A stretch of 64,000 bases of DNA from Bombardia bombarda (taxonomy: Eukaryota; Ascomycota; Sordariomycetes; Sordariales; Lasiosphaeriaceae): NCBI GenBank assembly GCA_030512295.1, contig JAULSR010000011.1, positions 1 through 64,000 of the forward strand, in the 5' to 3' direction. The translations under genes and the position numbers were made by a program. How positions within the stretch are numbered: position 1 is the stretch's first letter; each line of letters starts with the position of its first letter. Positions 35,082-46,851 of this stretch are shown one piece after another. A model generated the notes under the pieces. That model was not told the origin of the DNA. It did no database searches and saw only the letters and a list, made by a program, of their open reading frames with translations.

Positions 35082-38000
35082 TCAAACCACACCACCGTCC
35101 CCGCCGTCATCCTGACCGTCACGACCACCACCACAACCAGGTGGCGGCTTGCTCGGGCCAGCGGCGATCGGGTTCCGGTGGCGGGCTATCGGCGGCGGTA
35201 CCGCCTCGTCTGTTTTTATTACAGAGATTAGATTATTAGTATCATCTCGCACCGGGCTCCCAGGGGGAGTGAAGAAGGCTCGCATGCCTGTGTGCCATAT
35301 GTTAGTATCCCTGAATCAAGCGTAAAGTCATTGAACGGTTGATCTGAAAACCCCACCACAGCAGCAGAAACGCCTGGCGTCCGTCAACAAAAACAAAACG
35401 AATCATGGATATAACTCACGGAAGGTCGGGAGCGGCTGGTCCCGGTGGATAGGCTGCTGCTGGGAGGGCATGGCGCCCATTTCGTGCCACTCCTCCTCCC
35501 TCCGCCGAAAGGAAGGGGGGCTAAATCCTTGTTAGCACTGGTGTAGAAATTTAAAAAAAAAGGGCGGCGCGGGAAGTGCTATGATACTTACCCGATGCCA
35601 CTCAGACAGTTGCCCATTTTGTCAGTTGAGCGCTGAGGGACGGCCAAATCATTGAAGTGAAGCACAGTTATATAGGTACGTGTCGAGTTGTAAGGTATCG
35701 CCAGCGCCGTCTTTCAGAAGTCGGGAAGGTGCACTGGTGTGAACACTCACAAAAGACGGACGGCAAAGATAAAGCCCGAAGGCGAGAGATAAAGGTTGAT
35801 GATGGCGGGTACTGGTTGAAAACTTGTCAGATTTGCTTCTGTAAGGAGGGGAATAGATGATACACTTACAAAAAAGCGACGACGGGATGCCGTAGGCGTG
35901 GTAGATAATTCCTAATAAACGTGCTAAGAGTTAGCCAGACTCATCGAAACTGAGCCTGTCCAAGATATATTGTAAAAGGGGGTCAGCAAAGCTGAGCTTA
36001 GCTGACTGAGGGTCTGATCAGAATATTTGATACTTATTATCCTCAGCGCCCAGTGCCAGTCCAAGGATTGGATTCATGACGAGTGGTATGTCATCATTGG
36101 GTTCCCTCAGCTTGTGGCCGATAATCATTATAGAAGGGTATCACTTGAGACCATTCGTTGAAAGTGATAATAGGAGGGGTTAGATAAAAGAATTATCAGA
36201 AATACACTCACGCAGCCGCGGAGCTGACAATGATAATGGCTAGAGAGAATCAGGTTAGAACAATGCAAAAAGCATCATATGAGCCACAGCACATACAAGT
36301 GGCTGGCGGCGAGGTTGCCCGTGGGCGAAAGCGATAGTCGTGCGATAGGTAGGTAGTTGCTGACAGCTATCGTGTCAGCCCAGTTCTCAGCCAAAGGCGT
36401 AAAGTTCCAATGTTGAAATGCGTATCGTCGATGTTGTAAATAATGCTAGAGGTGCGCTTACCGAGGCGAAGGCGGAGTTGTTGCCCGTAGGCGAGGTAAA
36501 TAGTTCCTGATATACTAAGAGTTAGCCACATTCATCTAAACTGAGGCTGTTTAAGATATAATTAAAAAGGGGTCAGCAAAGTTGAGCTTAGCTGAGTGAG
36601 GGTTCCGTCAGAGTATCTGATATTGGTTGTCTTCAGTGTGCCAGAGGCTCGGAATCAACACGGGTTTGTCATCATTGTGTTCCCTCAGTTGTAGCCGGTG
36701 ATGGTTATCGAAGGGTGCCGCTTGACACCATTCGTCGAAACTGAGGCTATCGAAAAATATATACATAAAAGTTCCGAGGTGCACTTACTCGAGTCGGAGT
36801 CGAGGTAAATAATGAACCTATTAAACAAAAAAGAGTTAGCTCCATATATCATAATCAGTGTATCTAACAAGTGCTGATTGATGCTAGCAGTACTTACTCA
36901 AGCCCGAAGGCGAGTTGGGTATGATGCCTGGTAGGTAGCAACAGTTAGGTTGACGATGATAGTTAACGGAGAAGCCGAAACACATACTCAGCCGAAGCGA
37001 GATGTTGCCTGGTGACGGGGATTTTTGTAGCTGGAGAGAAGAAGGTCAGAACAACGAGGAAAGCTTCACAAGTGCCACAGCACATACTCAGGCCGGGGGT
37101 GAGGGGTCGCGGCGGGAGTTGCGGCAAGGAGTTGGCTAATAGAGTGTGAACTAAGAGTCCCAGGATAATGCATAAGAAATGATCCCAGTATCTGTAGGTA
37201 GCCACCTGAACCAGTGAAGAGCTAGGAGTAGACTTACTTCGCCGCGAGGGCTGGGAAGGAAATTTCTGTAAAGGAAATCTCTGTAAAGGAATTCTGTCAG
37301 GAGACTGGTCGTGTCGGGATGGGTCTGTGGGAGCACATACTCGACGCGTGATAGACTGTAAATAGATGTTAGCTCAGCCATAATATTGACGATTATCTGA
37401 ACGAGGCGGATTGAGAGCGAAACAGGCATCGGCTTGAGATTGGGGGTTGTGCTTACTCGGTGCCCGGAGGCGGATAGCTTCGTAAATAACTAGAAGTCTA
37501 TGGTAAGCAGACTGAAGCAGTAGACTAACGGGTGCGTCTGTATAACGGGTGCGTCTGTATACGTACTCGGCCCGAAGGCGAGGGAGATATAGTCTGGTAG
37601 CAAAAGAGTCAGTCAAAGGTCTCAGGGCAGCGAGGCGGATGAGGGCATATTGGCGGGGGAGTCGGAGAGAAGGCTTTTGCAGGCTGCTTGACGAGGGATA
37701 TGCTGAGATCCAGTGCCGAGTAAAGATCAGGGAGAGGATGATGCTGTCAACATGAACGGTTGGTGATCGAAGCCGGTCAAGCTCACCGACCAACGAGCAG
37801 GAGACCATCAAGAAGGAGATCTATGCTCGTGGCTGACAAAAACCACAAATAAAAGGGCAGAGGCAGCTCAAGGCATTCCGAATACTTACTGTTGACTGTG
37901 GCGGCGGCGGCGATGCAGGCAAAAAAGAGATTCCTCGCGATGAGGGAAGAGAGCGCAGCAGAGCAGAGCGAAAAAAAAAAAGGTTGGAGGGGAAAAGTCA

Positions 38001-38139
38001 GCGGGCTGGTTTTGAGCACAAGTTGAAAAGAAAGACCTGGCCCCGGAAAGGAGCAGAGGGCAGGCACGCCGGGAGACCGGTCACGCAAGTCGGCGCCCAG
38101 CAAAAGACTGAGGGGAAATGTCAAGATCGGACGAAACAA
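35082..38139 (-). CDS. candidate micro-exon gene, 18 exons, unknown function
   Basis: The minus strand carries a long series of strong donors (GTAAGT, GTATGT, GTACGT, GTGAGT), CTAAC/CTGAC branch-like sites and AG acceptors. Exons I infer: 37890-38139, 37787-37832, 37567-37593, 37457-37489, 37341-37355, 37238-37293, 37088-37135, 36988-37030, 36898-36927, 36789-36817, 36462-36506, 36297-36366, 36212-36223, 35870-35911, 35751-35811, 35592-35632, 35420-35520 and 35082-35287. Their lengths are 250, 46, 27, 33, 15, 56, 48, 43, 30, 29, 45, 70, 12, 42, 61, 41, 101 and 206 nt, and the joined frame is open for 384 codons. The N-terminus (MFRPILTFPLSLLLGA) resembles a signal peptide. Exons 3, 9, 10, 11, 14 and 15 share a core like TATTTACCTCGCCTACGGGC. 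No family is recognised. Alternative acceptors exist for exons 6, 12, 13 and 15. A separate start at 35617 (MGNCLSG, a myristoylation-like motif) could make the last three exons their own gene. Confidence 0.45.
35911..36788. repeat. diverged direct repeat of about 250-300 bp inside the micro-exon gene
   Basis: The block at about 35908-36170 resembles the block at 36503-36748. Shared phrases include CTAAGAGTTAGCCA, GGGGTCAGCAAAG and TTGAGCTTAGCTGA, GTCATCATTG and GTTCCCTCAG, and ACCATTCGT-GAAA. In gene terms it is a long intron plus the start of the exon that follows it (exons 14 and 11), which indicates duplication of an exon-intron cassette. Confidence 0.85.
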
Positions 38140-38558
38140 TTAGGCGAACTATTGTCATCTTTGGCACTGGCGCTGGGGGGGCTGGGGGCTGGCGCTCTCA
38201 GTTTCACTGCCTTGGTGGCTCTGATATCGGAAATGTTACATGTACTTAGCTTCTAGATGTTGGGATGAAGACATATTGGTACGCCGATCGCGGCCAGTAC
38301 TGGCACTGGCCTTGGATCCAACATTTCACCTTAACACTGGATCTAGCTGGTAGTGAATCTAATACTGGAAGCACTAAGATGCTGAAGGCTGTGAGATATT
38401 GGAAGTTCGAAAGGCATTTAGATGTTGCGGCATCAACATGGCAGTGGGATCTTAGGATTCTGGTAGTGCTGTGAGATTGGCATACTGGTGGGCTCTGGGC
38501 CAACCGAGTACCGCTGAGCTGTGCTACCAGACTGCTCCCATGCCAAGATAAATCCCGG

Positions 38559-38597
<39 letters not shown>

Positions 38598-40293
38598 ATC
38601 TTTGACTATGAGACCAAAAGCCGATGGGCCATAGTGTGGAGACAGAATACAATGTTCACGTTTCATGTATGGTCACAAGGTACGCCAAATGCGAGGAAAG
38701 AATAACGTCTAGTCCAGGTCTTTGTTGAATCGAGGATGAGGCTCACATTTCTGTCCCAAAGGCTTGATCGTTACACACTTCTTAATGGTCTCGTTCACAA
38801 GAGCTCTTATGGAAAGGAAAATGTATGAGACTCCCAGTTAGTTCGCGTTTACGCCAGTATACGGAGACAAATTAGATAGATTTGACGTTCAAGGTGAGTT
38901 ATTATGTATAAAACGAGCGAGGCAAGCGAGCGAGGCGAGGTCTGATGTTCAAAGCGGAGACACAAATGTTTTAGCGAGATTGGGAGGGTGGATAACTACG
39001 GCAGGCACATATCCTGAACGACATATCATCCAGTGTGGTTATTGTGTATGCCGATACTATTGTTTGCCTGTAGGAAATGGAACGATGCTGGCATTGCTCG
39101 GCCCCGAAATGTCATAATGGAAGCCGAAGGGGATTGTCGGTGGCTGGCGCTATTGTGGTGGTTACGTCAAGGCTGGTCCTGCTGGACGATAAATATTTTC
39201 AAGTTGAGCAGGTATCAATGCTTTCGTTCCTCCCTCACCTTCAATGTTGCTAATAATCACAGCGAAGTGACGTAGTAGCTGTCCAGCAATGTAAGGCACG
39301 CTTCCGACCGAGCTCGCGCTCACCGTAATGAAGGAAGGAGCAAAAGAGCCCAACAAAAGAGGGGCAAAAAAACTGCATAGCATTTGGCCTTGGGCCGGCC
39401 AGCAGGGCTCATTCCTAGACACTACAGCCACCGCCCACCAGGGCGTTGAAGCAAGGATTACATAAAGAATTCACGTAGGGTAATGTATCTTCTAGGTCTA
39501 TACATCTGAAATACAGACATACCAAGGATTCGATGCCTTGAACTGGGTAATAATAGTAAAATTTCATCAAAATGTTGACTCATGTTCTGATGTGTAAAGA
39601 CAGGCTGAGGATGAAGATTACTTTGAGAGTGATTGAGAAGTGGAGGTCAAGAATGAATGGCTGCTGTCAGGTAAACACTGAAATCAGGGGGCGGGTCCGT
39701 GCGTTTGCGGAAATATGGGGGGGCACGAAGCACATCCAGACCAATCACCCACACAGAACGGTCAATATCATCAAGTGGATTTGGTTGAAGTTGCTATCTA
39801 TCTACCAGTCTTAGATACTCAGATGGCAGCAAGACTAGAAAGTAGTTGTAGCACTATCCCCAATCTCCATCGATTATACTGAACTTCTAGACTGCAACTG
39901 CAGCCAGGATGCCAACCAGACCCCCATTGAAAGCTCAAAAGCAAATCCCCATGACCCAGCCTTCTATGACTATAAGCCCCGTCCGTAAACACCTTCGCAT
40001 GAGTCCACTTGGTGGTAGATGGACATAGCCAAAGAAAAGAAGCCGCCCCTCTCCCAACGCCGGCATGCAATGCAAGGCGATGCCAATAAAAGCAAAACTT
40101 GGGTATCTTTCCGCTCAAACCAGACCAGACCAGACCAGACCAGACCAGACCAGACCAGACCAGACCAGACCAGACCAGACCAGATCCGAGCCAGATTCAA
40201 CCCTGTATGTGACCCCATCACGGCATATTACTGTGACCCCATTCCACTTACCTGATTTCCATTAGTCCCCATCCCAAATCTCCCGAATCACAC
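38140..40293. other. gene-free stretch with microsatellites
   Basis: 38559-38597 is a CCTG tetranucleotide array of about nine copies. 38270-38420 shows loosely repeated ACTGG/GCACTGG phrases. 40121-40184 is a CAGAC pentanucleotide array of twelve full copies. No gene is supported between the micro-exon gene and the 3' end of the MHYT gene. Confidence 0.65.
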
Positions 40294-40954
40294 TCAACTC
40301 TCCTTGGCAGCAGCAACAGCCGCCGCCAACAACTCATCCACAAACGTCACCGTGCCCGCGAGCGAATCATCCTCCTTCTTGACCTCAACCCGCGACAGCC
40401 CCATCCCCAGCACCGTCGACATGACGCTGACATCGCCAACGGTGTCATCGCCTGTGCCGCCCATGGCCTGGTCATACGTCGGCGTCAGCTGCACCGTGCC
40501 CTGACCCTGACGCCAATTCAGACTACTCGGGCCCCGGCTGTGGCCGAGCCAGTCGCCCAGACCGTCACCACTACCAGCGCCAATCGAGCCAACATCACCA
40601 CCACCGCTACTGGCGCCATCGGCACTGGCGAGGCCTGTCCGTCGTGTGTGTTGGCTTAGATGTCTGCTCAATCCACCACCGCTGCTTCCTCCTCCGCTGC
40701 TGATGCTTTTAAACGCCTTCTCATGCGGGCTGCTGCTGTTGTTGACAGCAGCAGAATGAGCAGCAGCAGAATGAGCAGCAGCAGAATGAGCAGCAGCAGA
40801 ATGAGCAGCAGCAGCAGCAGCGGCAGCAAGCGCAGCAGCAATGGCCTCTTCCTCCGCGCGATGACGCGCCGCCTCTTGAACCTCCACAGTCACCTCCTGA
40901 CTGACCATGATTCCGCCAAAAGACGAGCGCCGCGTGTGATGTTGCTGGTGTGGG

Positions 40955-40985
<31 letters not shown>

Positions 40986-42294
40986 TCGAGTGAGCAGCTG
41001 CGGTGCTATCCGCGAGCTTCATCTCGTCATACGGCGACCGCAGCTCGCCATTACCGCTGCTCATCGTCATCGACAGCGCCACATCGCCTCCATCCTCATC
41101 AGCCTTGCCATCACCGTTCCCATAAAGCCGCAGCGACGACATACTCCTGCTAGAAGGCGTCGGCGTCGGCGTCATCTCCGTCATCTCCAGGTGTATCTGC
41201 TCCCTACTAGCAGAGACAGGCAGCACATGGTGCAACACGTGGCTCTTGGCCGTGTTGCTCGACCTCGGCTTGGGCCTACCCGAAGCCCACCTGCCAGCGA
41301 AGCCAAGCTTGCGACGCAACGCGCCCACGGGCAGCGCCACCTCGCTCGTCTTGACAGACATGCTGCCGTGCTTGCCAATTTTTAGGGTACGGGTATGGCT
41401 TGGGGCGTGGTGGTGCAGCAGCGGCGAGATCTCGCGATGCACCGACCTCGCAAACGCCGCGCTGTGCGGCGAGTTGGCGTACACGCATAGCTGCTGCGTC
41501 CTGAAGAACTGCAGCGGGATGAAGGCAAACTCGGACTCGGGCGTGCCCAGGGGCGTCTGGTTGGGGATGACGAGGGACAAGGCAATGAGCGCGCATGTGC
41601 CCTGCTGCTGGCCCGACAGCGAGGAGCACGGCGCCTGCATAATCTTGGGCACCAGCGTCGCGCGGTCGAAGATGTGGTCGCGGAGGGCTTCGCGGAGCTT
41701 GGTTGCTGCTCGGTAGAGTGACGTGGCAAAGGCGGCGGTAGGATAGTTGGGGTTGGATGACTGGCGCAGGTGGTTGAGGAAATTGGGCATGGTGCTGCCC
41801 TCCAGCCGCCGCAGGAACTCCAGGTGTGCAGGCTCGAGTCGGGTCATGGATAGCTTGACGCTAGGTAGGAGGTTGTGTGCCTCTTCTCTGACCAGCACAT
41901 CGTAGTAGGCGTCGCTGTTATCAGCTCTGCTCTTGATCGCAAACATACCCAGGTGCACGCCCGACTCTAGAATGGCACCCTCGCTATAGGCAGCCATCGA
42001 CACGAGCTTATCCTCCAGTCTTGTCGCGCTGGTTCGGATCTGCATGCTCGAGCCAATAATCGGCAAGACCTGGCGGATCTCAGCAAAGCAGTAGCCCAGC
42101 GCCTCGAGCTTGTCCACCTCGCGCGCGCTCTCTACCTTGCGCACAAGAAACATGAGGGAGCCGTGACGTTGGTCAGCCGCCGCTGGGAGGCCCTTCTCAA
42201 CGCGGTCCAATTCATGACCTGCAAATTGCGTGATGGGCTCCGTGTCTGTCCCCTCGAGTTGCATTCCTTCCGATTGGGAGCGGCGTGCTTGTGC

Positions 42295-42330
<36 letters not shown>

Positions 42331-44026
42331 GACGTTCCATGTCCGCTTGGACGAGTCGCCTCCGGTGGCGAAGATATCGTCCCAGAGCACGCCCGTGTCG
42401 GCGAGGTTCTCGTGCAGCCTGCTGGCGAGCCCGGAAGCGGCGAGGCAAAATAGTTCGCGAAAGATGACGTCGTAGTTGTCAATGACGGTGCCCTCCTTGT
42501 CTACCAGCTCGATCCCGGTTCTAACGTTTCGGCCGTGTACGGGGCCGCTGTGCGGCAGCGCGGCGAGATGGCCCGTCATTTTGTCGATGAGGTTGGCGAT
42601 GCTGGACCAGTTGCGCGAGGCCTGGAACGCCCAGTGGAATAGGGGGTGGGCGGTGGAGAAGATGTCGTTTTGTGTCTGGTTTTGTTAGCAGAGTAAATCT
42701 TTGATGAGGGTAGAAACAAAAGGGATAAGATGACCCTAAAGGCATTGCGCGAATGCCGAAAGAAACTGGCGGGGTTGGCAATGAGACAATCCCGCCGGCC
42801 GCCAAGTGCTCACCTTCTGCAGAAACGTGCTCGTAATCTCCTCACTCGGCAACAGACCGTCGGGCGTGACCAGAATCCGCCCTTGCTTGTCGAAGACGGC
42901 AGAAGCCAGTATGATCCTCCGTGCGTTGGTTGCGTATCCCTTGCGCATACGAGCCGAGTAGAAGGCAGTCCCCGCCATAACCACACACGCAGCGAACGAC
43001 TACACACCATCATCAAATCCAGTCAGTCATCAGGTCCAAAAAACATCTACACCCTTTTTCCTCGAGAATAACTAACTTACCAAGCACGAAACAACAATAA
43101 CCGTCGTCTCCCTCGAGCTCCTCGTCGCCCCCGCATTCACATGCAGCAGCCGAAAACTCGTCCCCATGACGGCGCACCAATGCATGCCCGACACCGCGCC
43201 GGCAAGCACGATAGCACACCCGGCCCGCTTCCACCACGAGTGGGCCCATGAGGCGCGAAAGACGAAGAAGAGGGCCAGGGCGACGGTGCTGGCGGCGACG
43301 GCGATGATGGCGGAGCCGGCCACGTAGGCGGCGGCGTAGATGCAGCGGTAGTTCTCGATGGAGGCGTTGCCGAGGTAGTGCATGCCGCAGATGGCGCCGC
43401 CCGAGAGCAGGCCGGCGAGGGCGACGCGCCACCATGGCGGCTTGCGGCTGCCGGTGGTGCTGCTGATGACGAAGAAGGCGACGACCAGGACGAGGATGGG
43501 CACGAAGAAGGAGACGACGGTGAAGCTGACGGAGTACGAGACCTGCAGCTCGGGCTCGCCGTTGAGGAGGGTGCTGGCGCGGTTGCCGATGAAGTGCTGG
43601 GAGGAGATTATGTTAGTGGTGTGGGTTACAAGGAAGTCGGGAATGGATGGATAAGAATGATAGGTGCTGAGGAAGGGAATAAGTCTCAGTGCTTACCATG
43701 CACCAGATGGCGATCCCGCCCATCGAGATGGCGGCTCCAAGGAGTAAGACACTAATGCGAGTGGTTGACCTTTTTATTAGTCCTCGTGTTGCACACACAA
43801 AGCGCTCAACGTCCAGTCGTCGAATAAGCTCAAGGGCGGATATGATGCACGCGTCTACATACTGGTTGTACAGGCCCTTGCGCGAGGTCCGCCGGTTGAT
43901 CAGCTCGAGGGTGCAGGCGGCGCCAACCAAGCTGACGGCAAAACTTATTGCAATGATGCCCGGGCTGAAAGTGAATGGGATGATGTGGCCGATGTTGTCG
44001 GCCAGCTGGGCGTCTCTTGGATCCAT
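40294..44026 (-). CDS. MHYT-domain integral membrane protein
   Basis: A predicted 1137-residue protein from four exons (43697-44026, 43081-43596, 42814-42999, 40294-42675), all GT-AG and in phase. The N-terminal third holds about seven hydrophobic segments with the MHYT-type motifs MHF (110-112), MHY (182-184) and MHW (248-250), each near a predicted membrane edge. MHYT domains are proposed metal-binding sensors of small ligands, first described in bacteria, and fungi have homologues. After residue about 345 comes a long soluble region without a domain I can name, with a poly-Ala run (about ten), a poly-Gln/His tract and HSAA repeats, all encoded by CAG/GCA-type microsatellites (42297-42333, 40752-40815, 40955-40985). 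The first exon starts at the only suitable ATG; a TGCG array (44101-44130) lies about 75 bases upstream. A sensory role at the plasma membrane is an inference. Confidence 0.9.
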
Positions 44027-44100
44027 CTTGAAGCTGCTGCGAGCGTCACAGCAGACGACGGAACAAATTCTTTGCAACGCTATGTTTGGGTACCTGATAG

Positions 44101-44131
<31 letters not shown>

Positions 44132-46778
44132 TCCAAGCCGGCGAGCGTTGCTGATGCCCCGACCCCGGGCTATTTCAAGCGGCAGGTAAACGTTCGCATC
44201 GAGATGAATGTGGCGGGTGTTTGATTCTTGCTGGGGGGGTGGGTGAAATAGATTAGAGTTTTGCTTAAAAGACAAATTTTGTCAGGAAAAAGTCTAAAAA
44301 AGGTCCAAGGTCGAGATTGGAAGCAGGAACGATGGAGGTGCTCCGACTGCTGCTGCATCTGGCCAGTGCCGCGGGAGGAGGGTGTGATTCACTAGATTTG
44401 GGGCCTGACCCCGCCCTACAAGTGCAGCAAAGCCGCATTGGTGTGCATATAGCGGTGGCCGGCTATCTCTTGAGCGCCGAATCTCATCTGGGCGCAACTA
44501 CGATCGCCGTCTGTGATCTGGTAGCGGACGGGCCAGGGAGGTGAAGTGCCGCACTGAAGCAGCAATTCTAATACCGGTATAATCTGGCATGCATATACGC
44601 TCATATTGTTCTAGAAATGAGGTCATGACCAAGCGAAATGGTAGCAGGACGGCTAGAATGGAAAACAATGACCTTCTCCCACGTCACACACCTCCCCTTG
44701 CAGTATCGCGTATTCCATGTTCGTGCGCGCCCATGACCACCCATGACCACCCACGCGGGACGCGGGACTGCGAACGCTGTGATAGTGGACCAAAAGGACA
44801 AGTGGTGGGGGAGAATACGAATCGAGTCTGGGGGCAGCGTCAACCCCCTGCCTGCCCGCCCGATAAGATGCGGGCAAGTCGGCGACATGGCTTGCATGGG
44901 ACGACGCATTGCACCCGACGCATTGCACCATTGGCACCATTTCATTGTGCTCAACCTGTGTGGCTTCGGACTCTCTTTGACGTGCAGTGCAGCGAAACAA
45001 CACTACTAAACACCAGTGAACAGCAGCTCCAACTGCGGCCATGATTGGTCCGGGGCAGCCACGGCAGCTTGTTCCCAATCATCTATCTCGGACAATGGAA
45101 CCCTGCGAGGCAACCCAAGCCAAACGTGCCCCATAAACTCCCTCACAGCTGCTCTCTTTGGCCTTTGTGTGCATATTTCATCGAGTGCCGCGAACCGACC
45201 GCGACGTGACGTAGAAGCACAAGAGAATTAGGAGACGGGATAACCACATTCCTAGGAAAGGGGGGGATTCTATTTGTTCCGTGGCGAACAAAGACGTCAA
45301 TCGGCACGAATGGGGGGTTGGGGTGGGCATACCGATCGAGATCCGCAATGGCACCCCCAGCCGAGGAGGCACTGGGTGCAGGTCAGTGCTTGTCGTCGAT
45401 CTCTAGTGTGGATCACTATGGCTCAGTCATGATGAAATTTGAAAGCCAAGCCATTGGGGAAAAGAGGGGGTCAGAGCGTTCTAGAACAAAGAAGCAATGT
45501 TCTCGTTTAGCGATGCGATAAGCATGGCAATTGGCCTAATGGTGAGTAGACAATTGCTGCATGACTCAGCCCTGCCTAACACTGAGGGCTCAACAACTGA
45601 GGGGTCTGCGACTAAGGAGCTTAGGCCAGCCACCACTTGCAAAATGGTTTTCCCCATTGCCACAGTCACAACCAGAAGTCGAGTTAGTTTGAGCTAATGA
45701 TGGAGCCAACCCTCTGGAGCCAATAAACGTCAAAAACTGCTGCCTGCTTAGGAGCTCTTTCCCTAACTCCGATCTTGAAAGAAACGGATTCGCGCTTGCC
45801 TTGCCTTAGCTTCCCTCCTTCCCAGCCAACCCCTGACTAAAATGACGCTAACACGGAATAGTCCAGGCGACTTCTTTTTTTTTTTTTTCCCTAAGCTCCG
45901 CCATTCAGCTCGCTTGATCACGAACAGCAGCTTTTGGCAACCGAAGTTCCGAACCCAGACGCCCCCAGGGATAAACGGAGAACTCAGCTCTGCTCCAGTG
46001 ACCCCGAAGTGCCACGCATCCATGGCCATTTCCAGTAAGAATAAGACCACCCGTTTCTTTTTATTCCCTCTCTTTCCCCTTTCCCGTTCCGTTCCCTTCA
46101 ATCCCTTGACCACGAGCCCAACGAGAGCATGACATCTAATTTCCGACAGTCCCTTGATCCAGATATCGTCTCCGCCCTGCCGAAATCGTTCGGGGGACTT
46201 GAATCACAAGAAATCTCGGGATCCCCGCAGGGGTCGTGAACCTTCCGGACTTTTCAACTGGCCTTTAACACGGTTACAACGCCCTGCCTCTCTATCTGCT
46301 TCTGGCCATCCCACCGCGATTGCCAATTGCACTATTGGACATGTCCAACAAGCCCAGCCAGCTCCAGGCCTCCGGCTAGGCTAGCGCGCTCGCTGGCCTG
46401 TTGCAATTCCCAAGATCCCCATGCGGAAAGAAAAAGTTCGCCATCGTGAAACCCCACTCGCCCCAGTCAGTCGTGTTGCCGGGTACCGAGGCCGGATCCA
46501 TGTCGCCCTCGTGGCCAGGGCGGGCGAGGGCCCGTTCAAATATCCACACATCTCTCCCCTCCCCCCTCCCCCCTCCCCCCTTCGCCTCGTGTTGTATCCA
46601 CCTGGTGTGTTTTGAATGCCTCATCCTTGAGTCTTGAGTGGAATTGTCGGCCAAGTCCCCGTTTAAAAGCTCGGCTAGCTCGGGTGGCAATGAACACAAT
46701 GATAGAGTGTGGGTGGGCACTTGGATGGCGAATCCACGGCCATTCGACATCCACCAGCGAGACTGTGTTGTGGCTTCT
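44027..46778. other. intergenic stretch
   Basis: It begins with the upstream region of the MHYT gene, including the (TGCG)n tract at 44101-44130. No other gene is supported; frames near 44600-45080 and 45760-46750 overlap on both strands and lack domains. Confidence 0.55.
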
Positions 46779-46851
46779 GCCCGGCTAGCTCAATCGGTAG
46801 AGCGTGAGACTCTTAATCTCAAGGTTGTGGGTTCGACCCCCACGTCGGGCT
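46779..46851 (+). tRNA. tRNA-Lys (anticodon CTT)
   Basis: A 73-base cloverleaf without intron. The acceptor stem is GCCCGGC pairing with GTCGGGC, the D arm GCTC-AATCGGTA-GAGC, the anticodon stem TGAGA/TCTCA around the loop CTCTTAA (anticodon CTT, decoding AAG lysine), and the T arm GTGGG-TTCGACC-CCCAC. All stems pair and the A- and B-box sequences are canonical, so it should be functional. Confidence 0.97.

Noticed and set aside
37374..37811. 145-codon minus-strand frame as a single-exon gene
   Set aside because: It runs through several strong splice signals and ends arbitrarily. The spliced micro-exon model explains the repeated donor and acceptor sites better, though this frame cannot be fully excluded.
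40121..40184. possible protein-coding repeat (CAGAC array)
   Set aside because: A pentanucleotide microsatellite between genes; the frames through it carry no other coding signal.
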